Source of the DNA: Phycisphaerae bacterium
GTDB taxonomy: Bacteria > Planctomycetota > Phycisphaerae > UBA1845 > Fen-1342
Assembly (NCBI GenBank): GCA_028277645.1
Contig: JANQFV010000052.1
Span: forward strand, 1-63,256
DNA: 63,256 nucleotides
Direction: 5' to 3'
Below the pieces are notes generated by a model. That model was not told the DNA's origin, did no database searches, and saw only the letters and a list, made by a program, of their open reading frames with translations. How positions within the stretch are numbered: position 1 is the first letter of the stretch; every line of letters starts with the position of its first letter. A program made the position numbers and the translations under genes. Below, piece by piece: positions 24,497 to 32,091 of the stretch.

Positions 24497-25461
24497 AGCC
24501 ACTCACCGCTCTATCTGTCGTACTCCTGGTCGCGCTCCTGCCGGGCTGCGAGCGCCCGCCACGGGACCCGCCGCCCGACGACACCAGCACCCCAGCGCCA
24601 GCCGGCCTACACGATTGGACCGCCCAGCCTATTGTCGATCCCACCGAAACCGACGGTCGCCCGCTCCGCATTCTCAGCACCGCCCCCAACGTCACTGAGA
24701 TCTGCGCCGCGCTCGGACTCGCCGGACAGCTCATTGGCCGCACGCGTTACTGCATGTACCCGCCCGAGGTCCGCCGCGCGCCGGTCATCGGCGACCTCTA
24801 CAACCTCAACGTCGAAGTGCTGCTCGGTCTCAACGCCGACTTGGTGCTCGTCTCCGGCCAAAGCCGCGCTATCAGCGACAAGCTTTCGCAGCAAGGCGTG
24901 AGGTTCGAGACGTTGCCCGACAGCTCTCTCGACGACCTTTACCAGTCGATTGCACGCGTGGGGGAATTGACCGGCCGGCAAAAGACCGCGACGCACGTGA
25001 TCGACGGCATCCAGGCCGAAGTACGACTCGTCACCGAACGCTTTCGCTCTACCCCGCCGCAACGCGTCCTAGTGACGATTGGCGCGCTGGCCGACCCGCC
25101 GAACGAAGCGTTCGTCGCCGGACCGGGGTCATTCTACGATGATCTACTGCGCGCCGCGAGCCACACCAACATCGCGGCCGATCTCGGACGTTCCTTCTCG
25201 CCACTGTCGCTCGAGTTCATCCTGCGCGCCGATCCTGATGTGATCATCGAGCTCGTAGCCGACACCGACCAGCGACCCGGCGACGATGAAGACGCGCGTG
25301 AGGTCTGGCGCAAGCTGGGGCGGCTTCAGGCCGTCGACCAAAATCGCGTGCATGTCCTCCGCGGCGCGGAACACTACCTGCTCGGCCCCCGTATCGCGTG
25401 GACGTATCAGGCTCTCTGTGAGATCATCGGTGACGATGACCACGTCCCCGACCGAGAATAG
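24493..25461 (+). CDS. BtuF/FecB-type substrate-binding lipoprotein
   Basis: The 322-residue product is a class III periplasmic binding protein of the cobalamin/ferric-siderophore type, anchored by a lipobox (LLPGC, Cys about 18). The first lobe starts RILSTAPNVTEICAALGLAG with IGRTRYCMYPPEV, typical of BtuF-like proteins. NVEVLLGLNADLVLV and FILRADPDVIIE match the equivalent lobes. It captures a corrinoid or metal complex and hands it to an ABC importer. The start overlaps the upstream lipoprotein stop, and its end overlaps the ATPase gene by 26 nt. No permease gene is here. No B12 riboswitch-like leader was seen. Confidence 0.85.
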   Translation: MKPLTALSVVLLVALLPGCERPPRDPPPDDTSTPAPAGLHDWTAQPIVDPTETDGRPLRILSTAPNVTEICAALGLAGQLIGRTRYCMYPPEVRRAPVIGDLYNLNVEVLLGLNADLVLVSGQSRAISDKLSQQGVRFETLPDSSLDDLYQSIARVGELTGRQKTATHVIDGIQAEVRLVTERFRSTPPQRVLVTIGALADPPNEAFVAGPGSFYDDLLRAASHTNIAADLGRSFSPLSLEFILRADPDVIIELVADTDQRPGDDEDAREVWRKLGRLQAVDQNRVHVLRGAEHYLLGPRIAWTYQALCEIIGDDDHVPDRE

Positions 25462-26242
25462 CCCGCCGACCGACTGGTCGCTCGCGTGCGAGCACCTGTG
25501 CGTGCAACGCGGACGCACACTCGCGATCGACGACGTGTCGCTCACGCTCCAGCCCGGCGAGCGACTCTCCCTGATCGGGCCCAACGGCTCTGGCAAAACA
25601 TCACTGCTGCTGGCACTACTGGGGCTGCTAAAGCCGCAGCGCGGTCACGTGCAATTGAATAGCTGTGACATGTCGCGGATTCCCGCCGACGAGCGCGCCC
25701 GCTTCGCCGCCTATGTGCCACAGGCACTCGCCGCTACTCCGGCATTCTCCGTCCGTGAAGTCATCGCCGGCGGACGATTCGCGCACCGATCAAACTCGCC
25801 GCACACCGACGCCGACATCGTGGACGACGCCCTCGCTCGCTGCGGCTTGACCCAACTCGCCGACCGCTCGTTCGACAAGCTCAGCGGCGGCGAGCGCCAG
25901 AAAACACTGATCGCGGCCGCGTTCGCACAGACGCCGACCGTGCTCTTCCTCGACGAACCCAACGCTGCTCTCGACCCCGCCTACCAGATTCAGCTTGTCC
26001 AAATCCTGCGCACCTGGTGTGACGACGGCGGGACGCTTGTGCTCGTCAGTCACGATCTACAGCTCCCCGCAGCCCTCGGCGGTCGTGTCGTTGCGTTGCG
26101 CGCGGGCAGGATTGCCGCAGACGGCCCCGCCTCAGAAACGCTCGCACCCGACATGCTCAGCCGCATCTACGACGCCGACTTCGCCGTCGCGCGCACTAGC
26201 CGAGGCGAAGCCGTCGTACTCCCTGCTTGGTGGTCCTCATAG
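25436..26242 (+). CDS. ABC importer ATPase (BtuD/FecE type)
   Basis: This 268-residue ATPase powers uptake of a corrinoid or iron complex. All motifs are present: Walker A GPNGSGKTS, Q-loop YVPQALAATP, signature LSGGERQKT, Walker B VLFLDEPNAALDPA and H-loop LVSHDLQLP. PAFSVREVIAGGR after the Q-loop is typical of the BtuD/FecE/FhuC subfamily. ATG 25436 lies within the binding-protein gene, giving strong coupling. The absence of a BtuC/FecD-like permease beside them is unusual, since these three genes normally form one operon; a permease elsewhere is assumed. A palindromic repeat lies just after the stop. Confidence 0.92.
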   Translation: MTTSPTENSPPTDWSLACEHLCVQRGRTLAIDDVSLTLQPGERLSLIGPNGSGKTSLLLALLGLLKPQRGHVQLNSCDMSRIPADERARFAAYVPQALAATPAFSVREVIAGGRFAHRSNSPHTDADIVDDALARCGLTQLADRSFDKLSGGERQKTLIAAAFAQTPTVLFLDEPNAALDPAYQIQLVQILRTWCDDGGTLVLVSHDLQLPAALGGRVVALRAGRIAADGPASETLAPDMLSRIYDADFAVARTSRGEAVVLPAWWSS

Positions 26243-26279
26243 CGGCCGACCGGGAGGTCATCAGTAGCGCAAGACGTGC

Positions 26280-26298
26280 CACTGCTGTACCAGCAGTG
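26280..26298. repeat. CACTGCTG palindrome in a convergent gap
   Basis: A perfect CACTGCTG-TAC-CAGCAGTG hairpin (8-bp stem) with a GTG-CC flank, followed by TTTCCCCC. It is one of the family found at 6911, 32060 and 61065, and sits between the ends of the ATPase gene and plsY. Confidence 0.8.
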
Positions 26299-26322
26299 CC
26301 TTTCCCCCGTGTTTGGAACACG

Positions 26323-26979
26323 CTATTTAGCCCCCTGCTCCTCACCCGACGCAACTCGCAACTCCACCCCGCCCAGGAGACGACGAATGTTGTCCCGATG
26401 CCGCACGATGATCACGAGGCCCAGCAGGATGGCACCCGTTTGCAGCGGCCAGCACGCACGCAACGCCAGCCCGTCGAACCGCGCGTAGCCAAATACCGCC
26501 AGCGGGAACACGATTGCCAGCGTCAGCGACCCCAGTGACACGGTTCCCGTCGAGTAGCGCACTACCGCATACGCCAGTAAGGCAATTGCGATCGGAATGG
26601 TGAAATACGGCCAGATGCCCAGCGCGACGCCAACGGTCGTCGCCACACCCTTCCCCCCACGAAACCCGAGATACACCGGGAAGACGTGTCCCAGCACTGC
26701 CGCCACCGCCACCGCCAGCGTGCGAAGCTGCTCGGTCGGCGATTCGCCGCCAGTCATCAACAGGAGCGACGCCGTCAAAGCCGGCGCGAAGCCCTTCAGG
26801 ATATCCAGCGCCAGGCAAGTGTAGCCCCATTTGCGCCCGATGACGCGCCCCACGTTCGTGGCCCCGATGTTCCGGCTGCCTTGCGTGCGGACGTCCACAC
26901 CGTGCGTGAATCCGATCAGTAGCCCGAACGGAACCGCACCGAGCAGGTACGCCGCCACAATCAGTATCGCCGTCAGCAA
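26323..26979 (-). CDS. plsY: Acyl-phosphate:glycerol-3-phosphate acyltransferase
   Basis: PlsY performs the first acylation of glycerol-3-phosphate in membrane phospholipid synthesis. The 218-residue protein shows the family's motifs: AVPFGLLIGFTHGVDVRTQGSRNIGATNVGR (with SRNIGATN), LDILKGFAPA, and PVYLGFRGGKGVATTVGV. Five or six membrane segments are visible. The start is TTG 26979 with a GAGGA site 9 nt upstream. Its end faces the ATPase gene and the repeat. The C-terminal tail (GGVELRVASGEEQGAK) is unremarkable. Confidence 0.95.
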   Translation of the reverse strand: MLTAILIVAAYLLGAVPFGLLIGFTHGVDVRTQGSRNIGATNVGRVIGRKWGYTCLALDILKGFAPALTASLLLMTGGESPTEQLRTLAVAVAAVLGHVFPVYLGFRGGKGVATTVGVALGIWPYFTIPIAIALLAYAVVRYSTGTVSLGSLTLAIVFPLAVFGYARFDGLALRACWPLQTGAILLGLVIIVRHRDNIRRLLGGVELRVASGEEQGAK

Positions 26980-27016
26980 GGATTCAGATCCTCATCCCCC
27001 GGACCGCAGTACGGGA

Positions 27017-27310
27017 CTATCGCTCGTCTGATTCATCGCGCACCCGTAACCACGTACGCCGCACTCGGTCGCGCAACAGCTCGGTCATCCGAACGCCCAT
27101 GCGCCCGGTCTGCGTGCCGTAGATCTGCGCGGCGTAGTCGTCATCCCGCGCCTTCACGCGCCGTCGCGCCGCCAGCCACGTGGCGAAGTCCCAGGCCCGG
27201 CCGAGCACCGCCGCCCGCCACCGCGCTCGGCGTCTCAGCGCTGGACGGCTCTGCGCACGGTACGCAGCACTTCTTCGGGGGAACGGGATGATTCGCCGCT
27301 GCGATTCCAT
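27017..27310 (-). CDS. Small basic hypothetical protein overlapping its upstream neighbour
   Basis: This is a 97-residue Arg-rich protein (MESQRRIIPFPRRSAAYR ... RMGVRMTELLRDRVRRTWLRV). The first 76 nt overlap the upstream gene's 3' end in another frame, so the true start may be later (for example the GTG near 27213). No motif or signal is seen. A gene here is likely because the frame continues well beyond the neighbour's stop with plausible composition, but translation is not certain. Confidence 0.45.
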   Translation of the reverse strand: MESQRRIIPFPRRSAAYRAQSRPALRRRARWRAAVLGRAWDFATWLAARRRVKARDDDYAAQIYGTQTGRMGVRMTELLRDRVRRTWLRVRDESDER

Positions 27311-27834
27311 AGTTGTCGTCTTTGCAGCACTTCGACCTGCTCGGCGTAGTAATTGCTGACGTGGCTCGGGCCGCTTTCGACCGTAGTTCCGCCCGCGTAC
27401 TCGTGATCCATCAGCCACCGCGACACTTCGTCGTCGTATTCCGCGGGGTAGATCAATGCCGTCACGTATCGCGCCGCGCCATCGACAGCACCCCGATCCG
27501 CCACTTGTACGAACGCCCGGCACGGGATGGCACGTCCCGGCTCGTCGGCAATGCGACACAATTCCGCAAAATCCGCTTCCGCATCAGCCAGCTCATCGCG
27601 GTTGAAGAACAGCCCGGCCTCCTTCTGGAACCGCTCCGCCGACACACCGCGAAGTTCCATCCCCCCGTCGGGCTGCGCCCGGACGATCTGGTAGACTTTT
27701 CCGTCGGCGTGCTCCTCGGACTCCAGCAGGACGACGATTTCCGCCACCGTATAGCCGACCGCGACCCACTCGCCAAAGTCGTACACGTACAGGCCGCGAT
27801 AGCGTTCGGGCTCGCTGATCTTCGGTAACTTCAT
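27235..27834 (-). CDS. Conserved-looking hypothetical protein
   Basis: This 199-residue soluble protein begins MKLPKISEPERYRGLYVYDF and has a GGAG about 10 nt before the start. It has acidic helical stretches (FFNRDELADAEADFAELCRI) and a C-terminal charged tail. No recognised domain, signal peptide or metal motif is visible. A TATAAT box sits 72 nt upstream on this strand. The downstream small gene overlaps its end. The folded-protein composition supports a real gene; its function is unknown. Confidence 0.72.
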   Translation of the reverse strand: MKLPKISEPERYRGLYVYDFGEWVAVGYTVAEIVVLLESEEHADGKVYQIVRAQPDGGMELRGVSAERFQKEAGLFFNRDELADAEADFAELCRIADEPGRAIPCRAFVQVADRGAVDGAARYVTALIYPAEYDDEVSRWLMDHEYAGGTTVESGPSHVSNYYAEQVEVLQRRQLWNRSGESSRSPEEVLRTVRRAVQR

Positions 27835-28230
27835 CGACTCAGCACTCCAGGCGACATCGGCTCCGCGTGACGGTCGGTCGGCCGGTCGATGCCGATTTCT
27901 GCTGGATTATACGACGCGCAGAACGACCACGCGACACGCGTAAGCCGCGCGCTGCACGATGCCTCCTCGACCCGCATAAAAAGGGGCGGGCGAGTCGAGC
28001 GTGGGCGTGGGCGGGACTCGACTCGCCCTTCATCAGGGGAACGGAGGTTTGTAAGGTGGGTCCGTAGCGGCTGCGTACTCCCAGTGTGGGTTCCACTGAC
28101 AGGAACGCGGCATGCCATCCGTTGGCACGCTACGAACCCTGACCATCATGGCTGCATCAAGCTCTCAGACGGCCGCTCCAGCCGTGGCGCGCTACCAGTC
28201 GACCGCCTAAGACGCTGATGCGGATTTCCT
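27835..28230. other. 396-nt gap with a 12-bp stem-loop
   Basis: No convincing gene. It holds a minus-strand TATAAT (27906-27911), probably for the gene at 27834, and a perfect inverted repeat GGGCGAGTCGAG (27988-27999) / CTCGACTCGCCC (28017-28028) that could stop transcription arriving from the nrdR operon. No T-run follows on either side. Confidence 0.6.
27906..27911 (-). promoter_or_regulatory. Perfect -10 box for the gene starting at 27834
   Basis: TATAAT on the minus strand, 72 nt before the ATG. No clear -35 sequence. Confidence 0.35.
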
Positions 28231-28836
28231 CTACTTCTGTTTTGGCCGTTCGGGCTCGCGGGTTGCGACCGGCGGAACGACCGCTGGGTCGTCCACGCTC
28301 AGCGCCTGTTCATCCGCCAGCCCCCAGGCCAGCACTTCACTTCGCACCAATTCCGCCAGGAACGCCGTTCGCACCCGACGATAGTTCAGCGCGAAAACTT
28401 GCGATTCAACCTGGCCGGCCAGGAACCGACATACGCCGTGCCGCAGACCGTACTGATTCTGAAGCATCTCCACGACGTCGGCCTTACGCCATTCCCGACC
28501 GCGGGGGTTCTTCGATTCGTTATCCAGCACGCGGATCTTTCGCCGCTTGATGGCACGTAGCCGCCGTTGCACCGCGAGATCATCAGCAATATCCGACAGG
28601 CCCGTCTGCTTCAGCACCGCGCACACACAGCGGTGGATGTAGCCCGTGCTCGGCGGCCGCGCCTCACCCCACTCCCGCAGGTGCAGCGCCACCGCTCGTA
28701 CCAGCGGCTCCGCCAGCTTCGGATCGAACTGCCGCTGCTCCATGGCCCGCGCCAGGCAATTCGCCAGCTTCGCCGGACGAAAGCGCTCCAGAGTCCCGTC
28801 GCGCTTGGTCACAATAATTGGCGGCTTGCGTTTCAC
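28231..28836 (-). CDS. Stand-alone ATP-cone domain protein
   Basis: This 201-residue protein begins with an ATP-cone (residues about 7-95: IIVTKRDGTLERFRPAKLANCLARAM, the pattern VxKRDGxxExFxxxK). ATP-cones bind ATP/dATP and control ribonucleotide reductases and NrdR. The remaining half is basic and helical (RRLRAIKRRKIRVLDNESKNPRG, then AEVVEMLQ-like helices) without a recognised catalytic domain. Its start overlaps the nrdR stop by 4 nt (ATGA), so the two proteins are made together. It could be a second nucleotide sensor acting with NrdR on ribonucleotide-reductase genes; this is inference. No reductase gene is present in the window. Confidence 0.8.
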   Translation of the reverse strand: MKRKPPIIVTKRDGTLERFRPAKLANCLARAMEQRQFDPKLAEPLVRAVALHLREWGEARPPSTGYIHRCVCAVLKQTGLSDIADDLAVQRRLRAIKRRKIRVLDNESKNPRGREWRKADVVEMLQNQYGLRHGVCRFLAGQVESQVFALNYRRVRTAFLAELVRSEVLAWGLADEQALSVDDPAVVPPVATREPERPKQK

Positions 28837-29342
28837 GATTCTGCCGGCCCCTCAAAGAGGTTCTGCTGCCCGGGAATGTTCTCAGCCTCGCGCTCGAGTA
28901 CGTCCTGGGCCTCCTCGATGAACTCACCTACATCTTCGAACTGGCGATACACACTCGCGAAACGAACATAGGCCACTTTGTCCACTCGCCGCAGCACCGA
29001 AGCGATTCGCTCGCCGATCGTGTGACTGGAAACTTCTTTCTCGAAGTTGCTGACCAGCCACTCCTCGACCTCGTCAACAACCTGCTCCAGTCGCTCCGAC
29101 GAGATCGGCCGCTTGAAGGCTGCCTGCCGAATCCCTTCGTACATTCGCTGTCGGTCGTACGGCATCCGCGATCCATCACGTTTGATGACCGCAAGCTTGA
29201 TCGCGTCCTCGATCCGCTCATACGTCGTGAAGCGGCGTCCGCAGTGAATGCACCGCCTGCGCCTGCGGATACATGCACCACCCTCGGTCGAACGCGAGTC
29301 GATGACCTTGTCATCGTCTTCCTTGCAGAAAGGGCACCGCAT
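28833..29342 (-). CDS. nrdR: Transcriptional repressor NrdR
   Basis: NrdR represses ribonucleotide reductase genes when dATP is high. The 169-residue protein opens with a zinc ribbon (MRCPFCKEDDDKVIDSR ... CIHCGRRFTTYER, two CxxC pairs) followed by an ATP-cone (LAVIKRDGSRMPYDRQRMYEGI). The helices after it (ASVYRQFEDVGEFIEEAQDV) are standard for the family. ATG 29342 starts the zinc ribbon directly. The C-terminal tail is a little longer than usual (EREAENIPGQQNLFEGPAES). It leads an operon with the ATP-cone protein. A good promoter lies at 29476-29504. Confidence 0.95.
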   Translation of the reverse strand: MRCPFCKEDDDKVIDSRSTEGGACIRRRRRCIHCGRRFTTYERIEDAIKLAVIKRDGSRMPYDRQRMYEGIRQAAFKRPISSERLEQVVDEVEEWLVSNFEKEVSSHTIGERIASVLRRVDKVAYVRFASVYRQFEDVGEFIEEAQDVLEREAENIPGQQNLFEGPAES

Positions 29343-29475
29343 CAGCTCACGAGCCCGTTGCAGCCGTTCCGCGGAACTGTCCAGCGCTTTGCGGCAAGCT
29401 TGTCCACTCCGCAATCACAACCTGTGGCCCGCGCCCTCACAACGAGGTCCAATACCACCGATTGTTATGTTTGCA

Positions 29476-29504
29476 AGTTTATAACACAACATGCAGGGTG
29501 TCAA
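29476..29504 (-). promoter_or_regulatory. Sigma-70-type promoter of nrdR
   Basis: On the minus strand a consensus -35 TTGACA (29499-29504) and TAAACT (29476-29481) are 17 nt apart; TATAAA overlaps the latter. The predicted start near 29469 leaves a leader of about 127 nt. No convincing NrdR box was found. Confidence 0.6.
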
Positions 29505-29591
29505 ACGAATTTGGGTTCGCGTTTTCCGAACCACCCACATTTTCGCGCACCGCTGACTTTGCTATCCGCTGACGGTATAACTCGCCTCCCC

Positions 29592-30488
29592 ATGGCCGGA
29601 CCGTTGGCGGAGTTCACACACGACGACGTGCATCTGCTCGGTTTCTCCCGCGCAGGCGAAGAGTCGTTCGTCATCGCACCCGAGCTTAACCTCGCCTTCG
29701 ACGTCGGACGTTGCGACATCGAGCTGCTCGGCGTCGACCACGTCTGCCTCAGCCACGGACACATGGATCACGCCGCCGGGCTAGCGTATTATTTCTCGCA
29801 GCGCATGTTCATCGACAACGCGCCGGGGCACATTTACGCCCCCGCGCCACTCGTCGAACCGATCCAGCGCCTGCTCCGTCTTTGGGCCGACATCGACGGT
29901 CACGAACCGCCCGCCAACATCCACGCTGCCGAGCCGGATATGGATATCCAACTGCGCCGGAACCTGATCGTGCGACCGTTCCGCGTGAATCACCCCTGCC
30001 GCCGCCACGATCGCTCCACCGTCCACGCGCTGGGGTTCACGGCAATAGAGGTGCGGAAAAAGATCCTCGACGAATACCGCGAGCTCACAGGACCGCAGAT
30101 CGTCGAGCTCAAGAAACAGGGCGTCGAGATTACTCGCCGCGTCGAAATCCCGCTCGTCACCTATTGCGGCGACACAGCCGTGGGCGACTTTCTCAAACGC
30201 GACCACGTGCGCAACAGCAAGGTGCTCCTGCTCGAATGCACGTTCATCGAACCCGACCACCGTGCCCGCGCCCGCGCCGGCTATCACATCCACATCGACG
30301 ATTTAGCGGACGTGCTCCCACGTCTGAATAACGAGCACATCCTGCTCACACACGTCTCGCGGCGGACGGCCCTTTCGGCTGCCCGCGCCGCCCTGAAACG
30401 TCGGGTGCCTCCGGAAATCGCTGACCGCGTGTCGTTCTTCATGACGCATCGCCGCAAGCGCCGCCCGGCACCGCCGTCGGACACCTGA
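29592..30488 (+). CDS. RNase Z-like metallo-hydrolase
   Basis: ATG 29592 gives 298 residues of metallo-beta-lactamase fold. The metal motif is CLSHGHMDHAAG (HxHxDH), followed by RVNHPCRRH, VTYCGDTAVGDF (bridging Asp) and a C-terminal LLTHVSRRTAL His. This arrangement with no second substrate domain resembles the RNase Z/ElaC-like subgroup, which trims tRNA 3' ends or hydrolyses related phosphodiesters. The family's flexible exosite arm is not obvious, so another substrate is possible. The same frame is open for 258 codons upstream across nrdR on the other strand, but only this start fits the fold. Confidence 0.82.
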   Translation: MAGPLAEFTHDDVHLLGFSRAGEESFVIAPELNLAFDVGRCDIELLGVDHVCLSHGHMDHAAGLAYYFSQRMFIDNAPGHIYAPAPLVEPIQRLLRLWADIDGHEPPANIHAAEPDMDIQLRRNLIVRPFRVNHPCRRHDRSTVHALGFTAIEVRKKILDEYRELTGPQIVELKKQGVEITRRVEIPLVTYCGDTAVGDFLKRDHVRNSKVLLLECTFIEPDHRARARAGYHIHIDDLADVLPRLNNEHILLTHVSRRTALSAARAALKRRVPPEIADRVSFFMTHRRKRRPAPPSDT

Positions 30489-30513
30489 TCTCGCTGCTGT
30501 CTCGGTACACCGC

Positions 30514-30519
30514 TACAAT
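30514..30519 (+). promoter_or_regulatory. -10-like box of a possibly leaderless lipA mRNA
   Basis: TACAAT lies 7 nt before the lipA ATG, with no Shine-Dalgarno sequence between them. The start would fall at the A of ATG. Confidence 0.45.
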
Positions 30520-30526
30520 CAACGAA

Positions 30527-31423
30527 ATGACCTCGACGACCCAGTTACCGATCGCCGCTGAGCCCAGACGACGACGCCTGCCGGCCTGGCTGAAGCGCCC
30601 CATGCCCACCGGCGAGATGATCGAGACGCGCAAACTCGTCAACGGCTTGCGCCTGAACACCGTCTGCGTCGAAGCCCGCTGCCCCAACCTGACCGAGTGC
30701 TGGTCGCGCAAGACCGCCACGTTCATGATCCTGGGCGAGAAATGTACGCGGGCCTGCAAGTTCTGTGCGGTTGCGACAGCCCGCCCGGATCCGCCCGATC
30801 CCGAGGAGCCGACGCGACTCGCCGAAGCGTCCGAACAGCTTGGTCTCAAGCACGTCGTTATCACGTCGGTCGCGCGCGACGATCTTCCTGACGAGGGTGC
30901 CGGCCAGTTCGCCGATTGCATTCGCGCCATCCAAGCCCGCACCCCCGGCGTTACCGTCGAAGTCCTCACGCCCGACTTCCACGCGCGGTCCGAGCTCATC
31001 GAGATCGTTCTGAGCGCCGGCCCCGAGGTCTTCAATCACAACGTCGAGACTGTGCCGCGACTGCACAAGCCCGTGCGTCCGCAGGCCAAGTACCCGCGTT
31101 CACTCGACACGCTCCGTATCTCCAAGGAACTGCGACCCGACATCCGAACGAAATCCGGCGTGATGGTCGGCCTGGGCGAAACACACGAGGAACTCTTGCA
31201 GGTCCTCAAAGACTTGCGAGAAATCGACTGTGACCTGCTCACAATCGGGCAGTACCTCCGGCCCATGCAGACCACGCGCCATGTCGATGTACAGAAGTTC
31301 TACACACCAGAGGAGTTCCAGCAGCTCGCCCAGGTTGCCGAGGAGCTCGGTTTCGCCGGCGTAGCCAGCGGCCCGTTCGTCCGCAGCAGTTACTTCGCAG
31401 AAACGCTCTACCGCGACACGTAA
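30527..31423 (+). CDS. lipA: Lipoyl synthase
   Basis: LipA inserts two sulfur atoms into the octanoyl group on lipoyl-dependent enzymes, a radical-SAM reaction. The 298-residue protein has both iron-sulfur sites: the auxiliary cluster Cys set VCVEARCPNLTECW and the radical-SAM motif CTRACKFC. FNHNVETVPRL, MVGLGETHEE and the C-terminal RSSYFAE that ligates the auxiliary cluster are all present. Size is typical. No lipB is nearby. The start codon has no ribosome site; a TACAAT box 7 nt upstream suggests a leaderless message. Confidence 0.97.
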   Translation: MTSTTQLPIAAEPRRRRLPAWLKRPMPTGEMIETRKLVNGLRLNTVCVEARCPNLTECWSRKTATFMILGEKCTRACKFCAVATARPDPPDPEEPTRLAEASEQLGLKHVVITSVARDDLPDEGAGQFADCIRAIQARTPGVTVEVLTPDFHARSELIEIVLSAGPEVFNHNVETVPRLHKPVRPQAKYPRSLDTLRISKELRPDIRTKSGVMVGLGETHEELLQVLKDLREIDCDLLTIGQYLRPMQTTRHVDVQKFYTPEEFQQLAQVAEELGFAGVASGPFVRSSYFAETLYRDT

Positions 31424-31459
31424 CCCTCCTCCCTGACAGGGAGGGGATGGGGGAGGGTT
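31423..31459. repeat. Palindromic CCCTCCTCCCTGACAGGGAG repeat
   Basis: A C-rich to G-rich inverted unit immediately after the lipA stop; it can form a strong hairpin, so it may also stop transcription. Similar text-like repeats occur in many genomes. Confidence 0.65.
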
Positions 31460-31476
31460 GAACTCCCCCAACGCTG

Positions 31477-31509
31477 AGGATTCCTCCTCCTGGCGCTCAT
31501 CGGAACGAC
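31477..31509. repeat. Half copy of the GTCATTCCGA repeat
   Basis: AGGATTCCTCCTCC followed by CATCGGAACGAC matches the right half of the elements at 20738 and 49167, with substitutions. Confidence 0.55.
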
Positions 31510-31520
31510 GACCCCACCCC

Positions 31521-31526
31521 TAGAAT
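31521..31526 (+). promoter_or_regulatory. -10-like box close to the next ATG
   Basis: TAGAAT lies 6 nt before ATG 31533, which has no Shine-Dalgarno. It is consistent with a leaderless start. Confidence 0.35.
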
Positions 31527-31532
31527 GCACGC

Positions 31533-31970
31533 ATGTCCGAGCCACCGCCGCGCCGTTGCCTCGAATGCGGCTACATTGTCGAAGGTCTCTCAATCAACCG
31601 CTGCCCCGAGTGCGGCACGGGCTTTGATCCTACCGACCCAACGACGTTCGACCGCGATGAGAACACCGCACCCTCGTATCTGCGCAACGCGCTTGGACTG
31701 GCCGGCGCACAGTTCTGTGCAGCGTGCCTCTTCATCGTCGGCAAGTCAACACCGTCGCTGGGGTTGCTCGCGGTGCTGGGCATCGGTGCCTGGGCCATCA
31801 CAAATCTGATCCAGCTCGGACTGGCGACGAGTTGTTTGGCGCTGCTGCTGTTTCGTCGTTGTCCGAAACCTGTCAACGTCTTGCGCAGCGCACTGGTCAC
31901 CAGCGCGCTGTGCGCCCTCATCGGTTGGAGCACATTGGGCACAGCGCTGTGGTACTTCGCGTTCGGCTGA
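31533..31970 (+). CDS. Zinc-ribbon membrane protein
   Basis: This 145-residue protein begins with a zinc ribbon (CLECGYIVEGL ... CPECGTGFD, two CxxC pairs). Three hydrophobic segments follow (about residues 55-75 FCAACLFIVGK, 78-105 LGLLAVLGIGAWAITNLIQLGL, 120-145 LVTSALCALIGWSTLG). It is probably an inner-membrane protein with a cytoplasmic zinc ribbon, a common but unassigned design in planctomycetes. It has no ribosome site. A palindromic element lies after its stop. Confidence 0.75.
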   Translation: MSEPPPRRCLECGYIVEGLSINRCPECGTGFDPTDPTTFDRDENTAPSYLRNALGLAGAQFCAACLFIVGKSTPSLGLLAVLGIGAWAITNLIQLGLATSCLALLLFRRCPKPVNVLRSALVTSALCALIGWSTLGTALWYFAFG

Positions 31971-32059
31971 ACGCGGCAGGGCCTCGCAGCGGCCGACGTC
32001 CCGGTCAGCCGCTGTCGTAGGCGCTCGTAGACTCAGTCCGAACTCCGCAATCCCACAAT

Positions 32060-32077
32060 CCACTGCTAAAGCGGTGG
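32060..32077. repeat. CCACTGCT palindrome in a convergent gap
   Basis: CCACTGCT-AA-AGCGGTGG (one G.U pair) with a GGCAC flank between the ends of the zinc-ribbon gene and queA. Same family as 6911, 26280 and 61065. Confidence 0.75.
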
Positions 32078-32091
32078 CACGAGGAAGACCG

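Noticed and set aside
27988..28028. Strong stem-loop taken as an intrinsic terminator
   Set aside because: The 12-bp stem is real, but the 17-nt loop and lack of a T-run on either side make an intrinsic terminator doubtful; recorded only as a stem-loop in the gap.
29484..29501. NrdR-box-like ACAC..GTGT pair at the nrdR promoter
   Set aside because: The halves are spaced 18 nt overall rather than 16 and the A/T-rich centre is absent, so autoregulation is not supported.
28818..29591. Open frame fused in front of the RNase Z-like protein
   Set aside because: It is antisense to nrdR and lacks protein-like features; the metal-hydrolase fold begins after ATG 29592.
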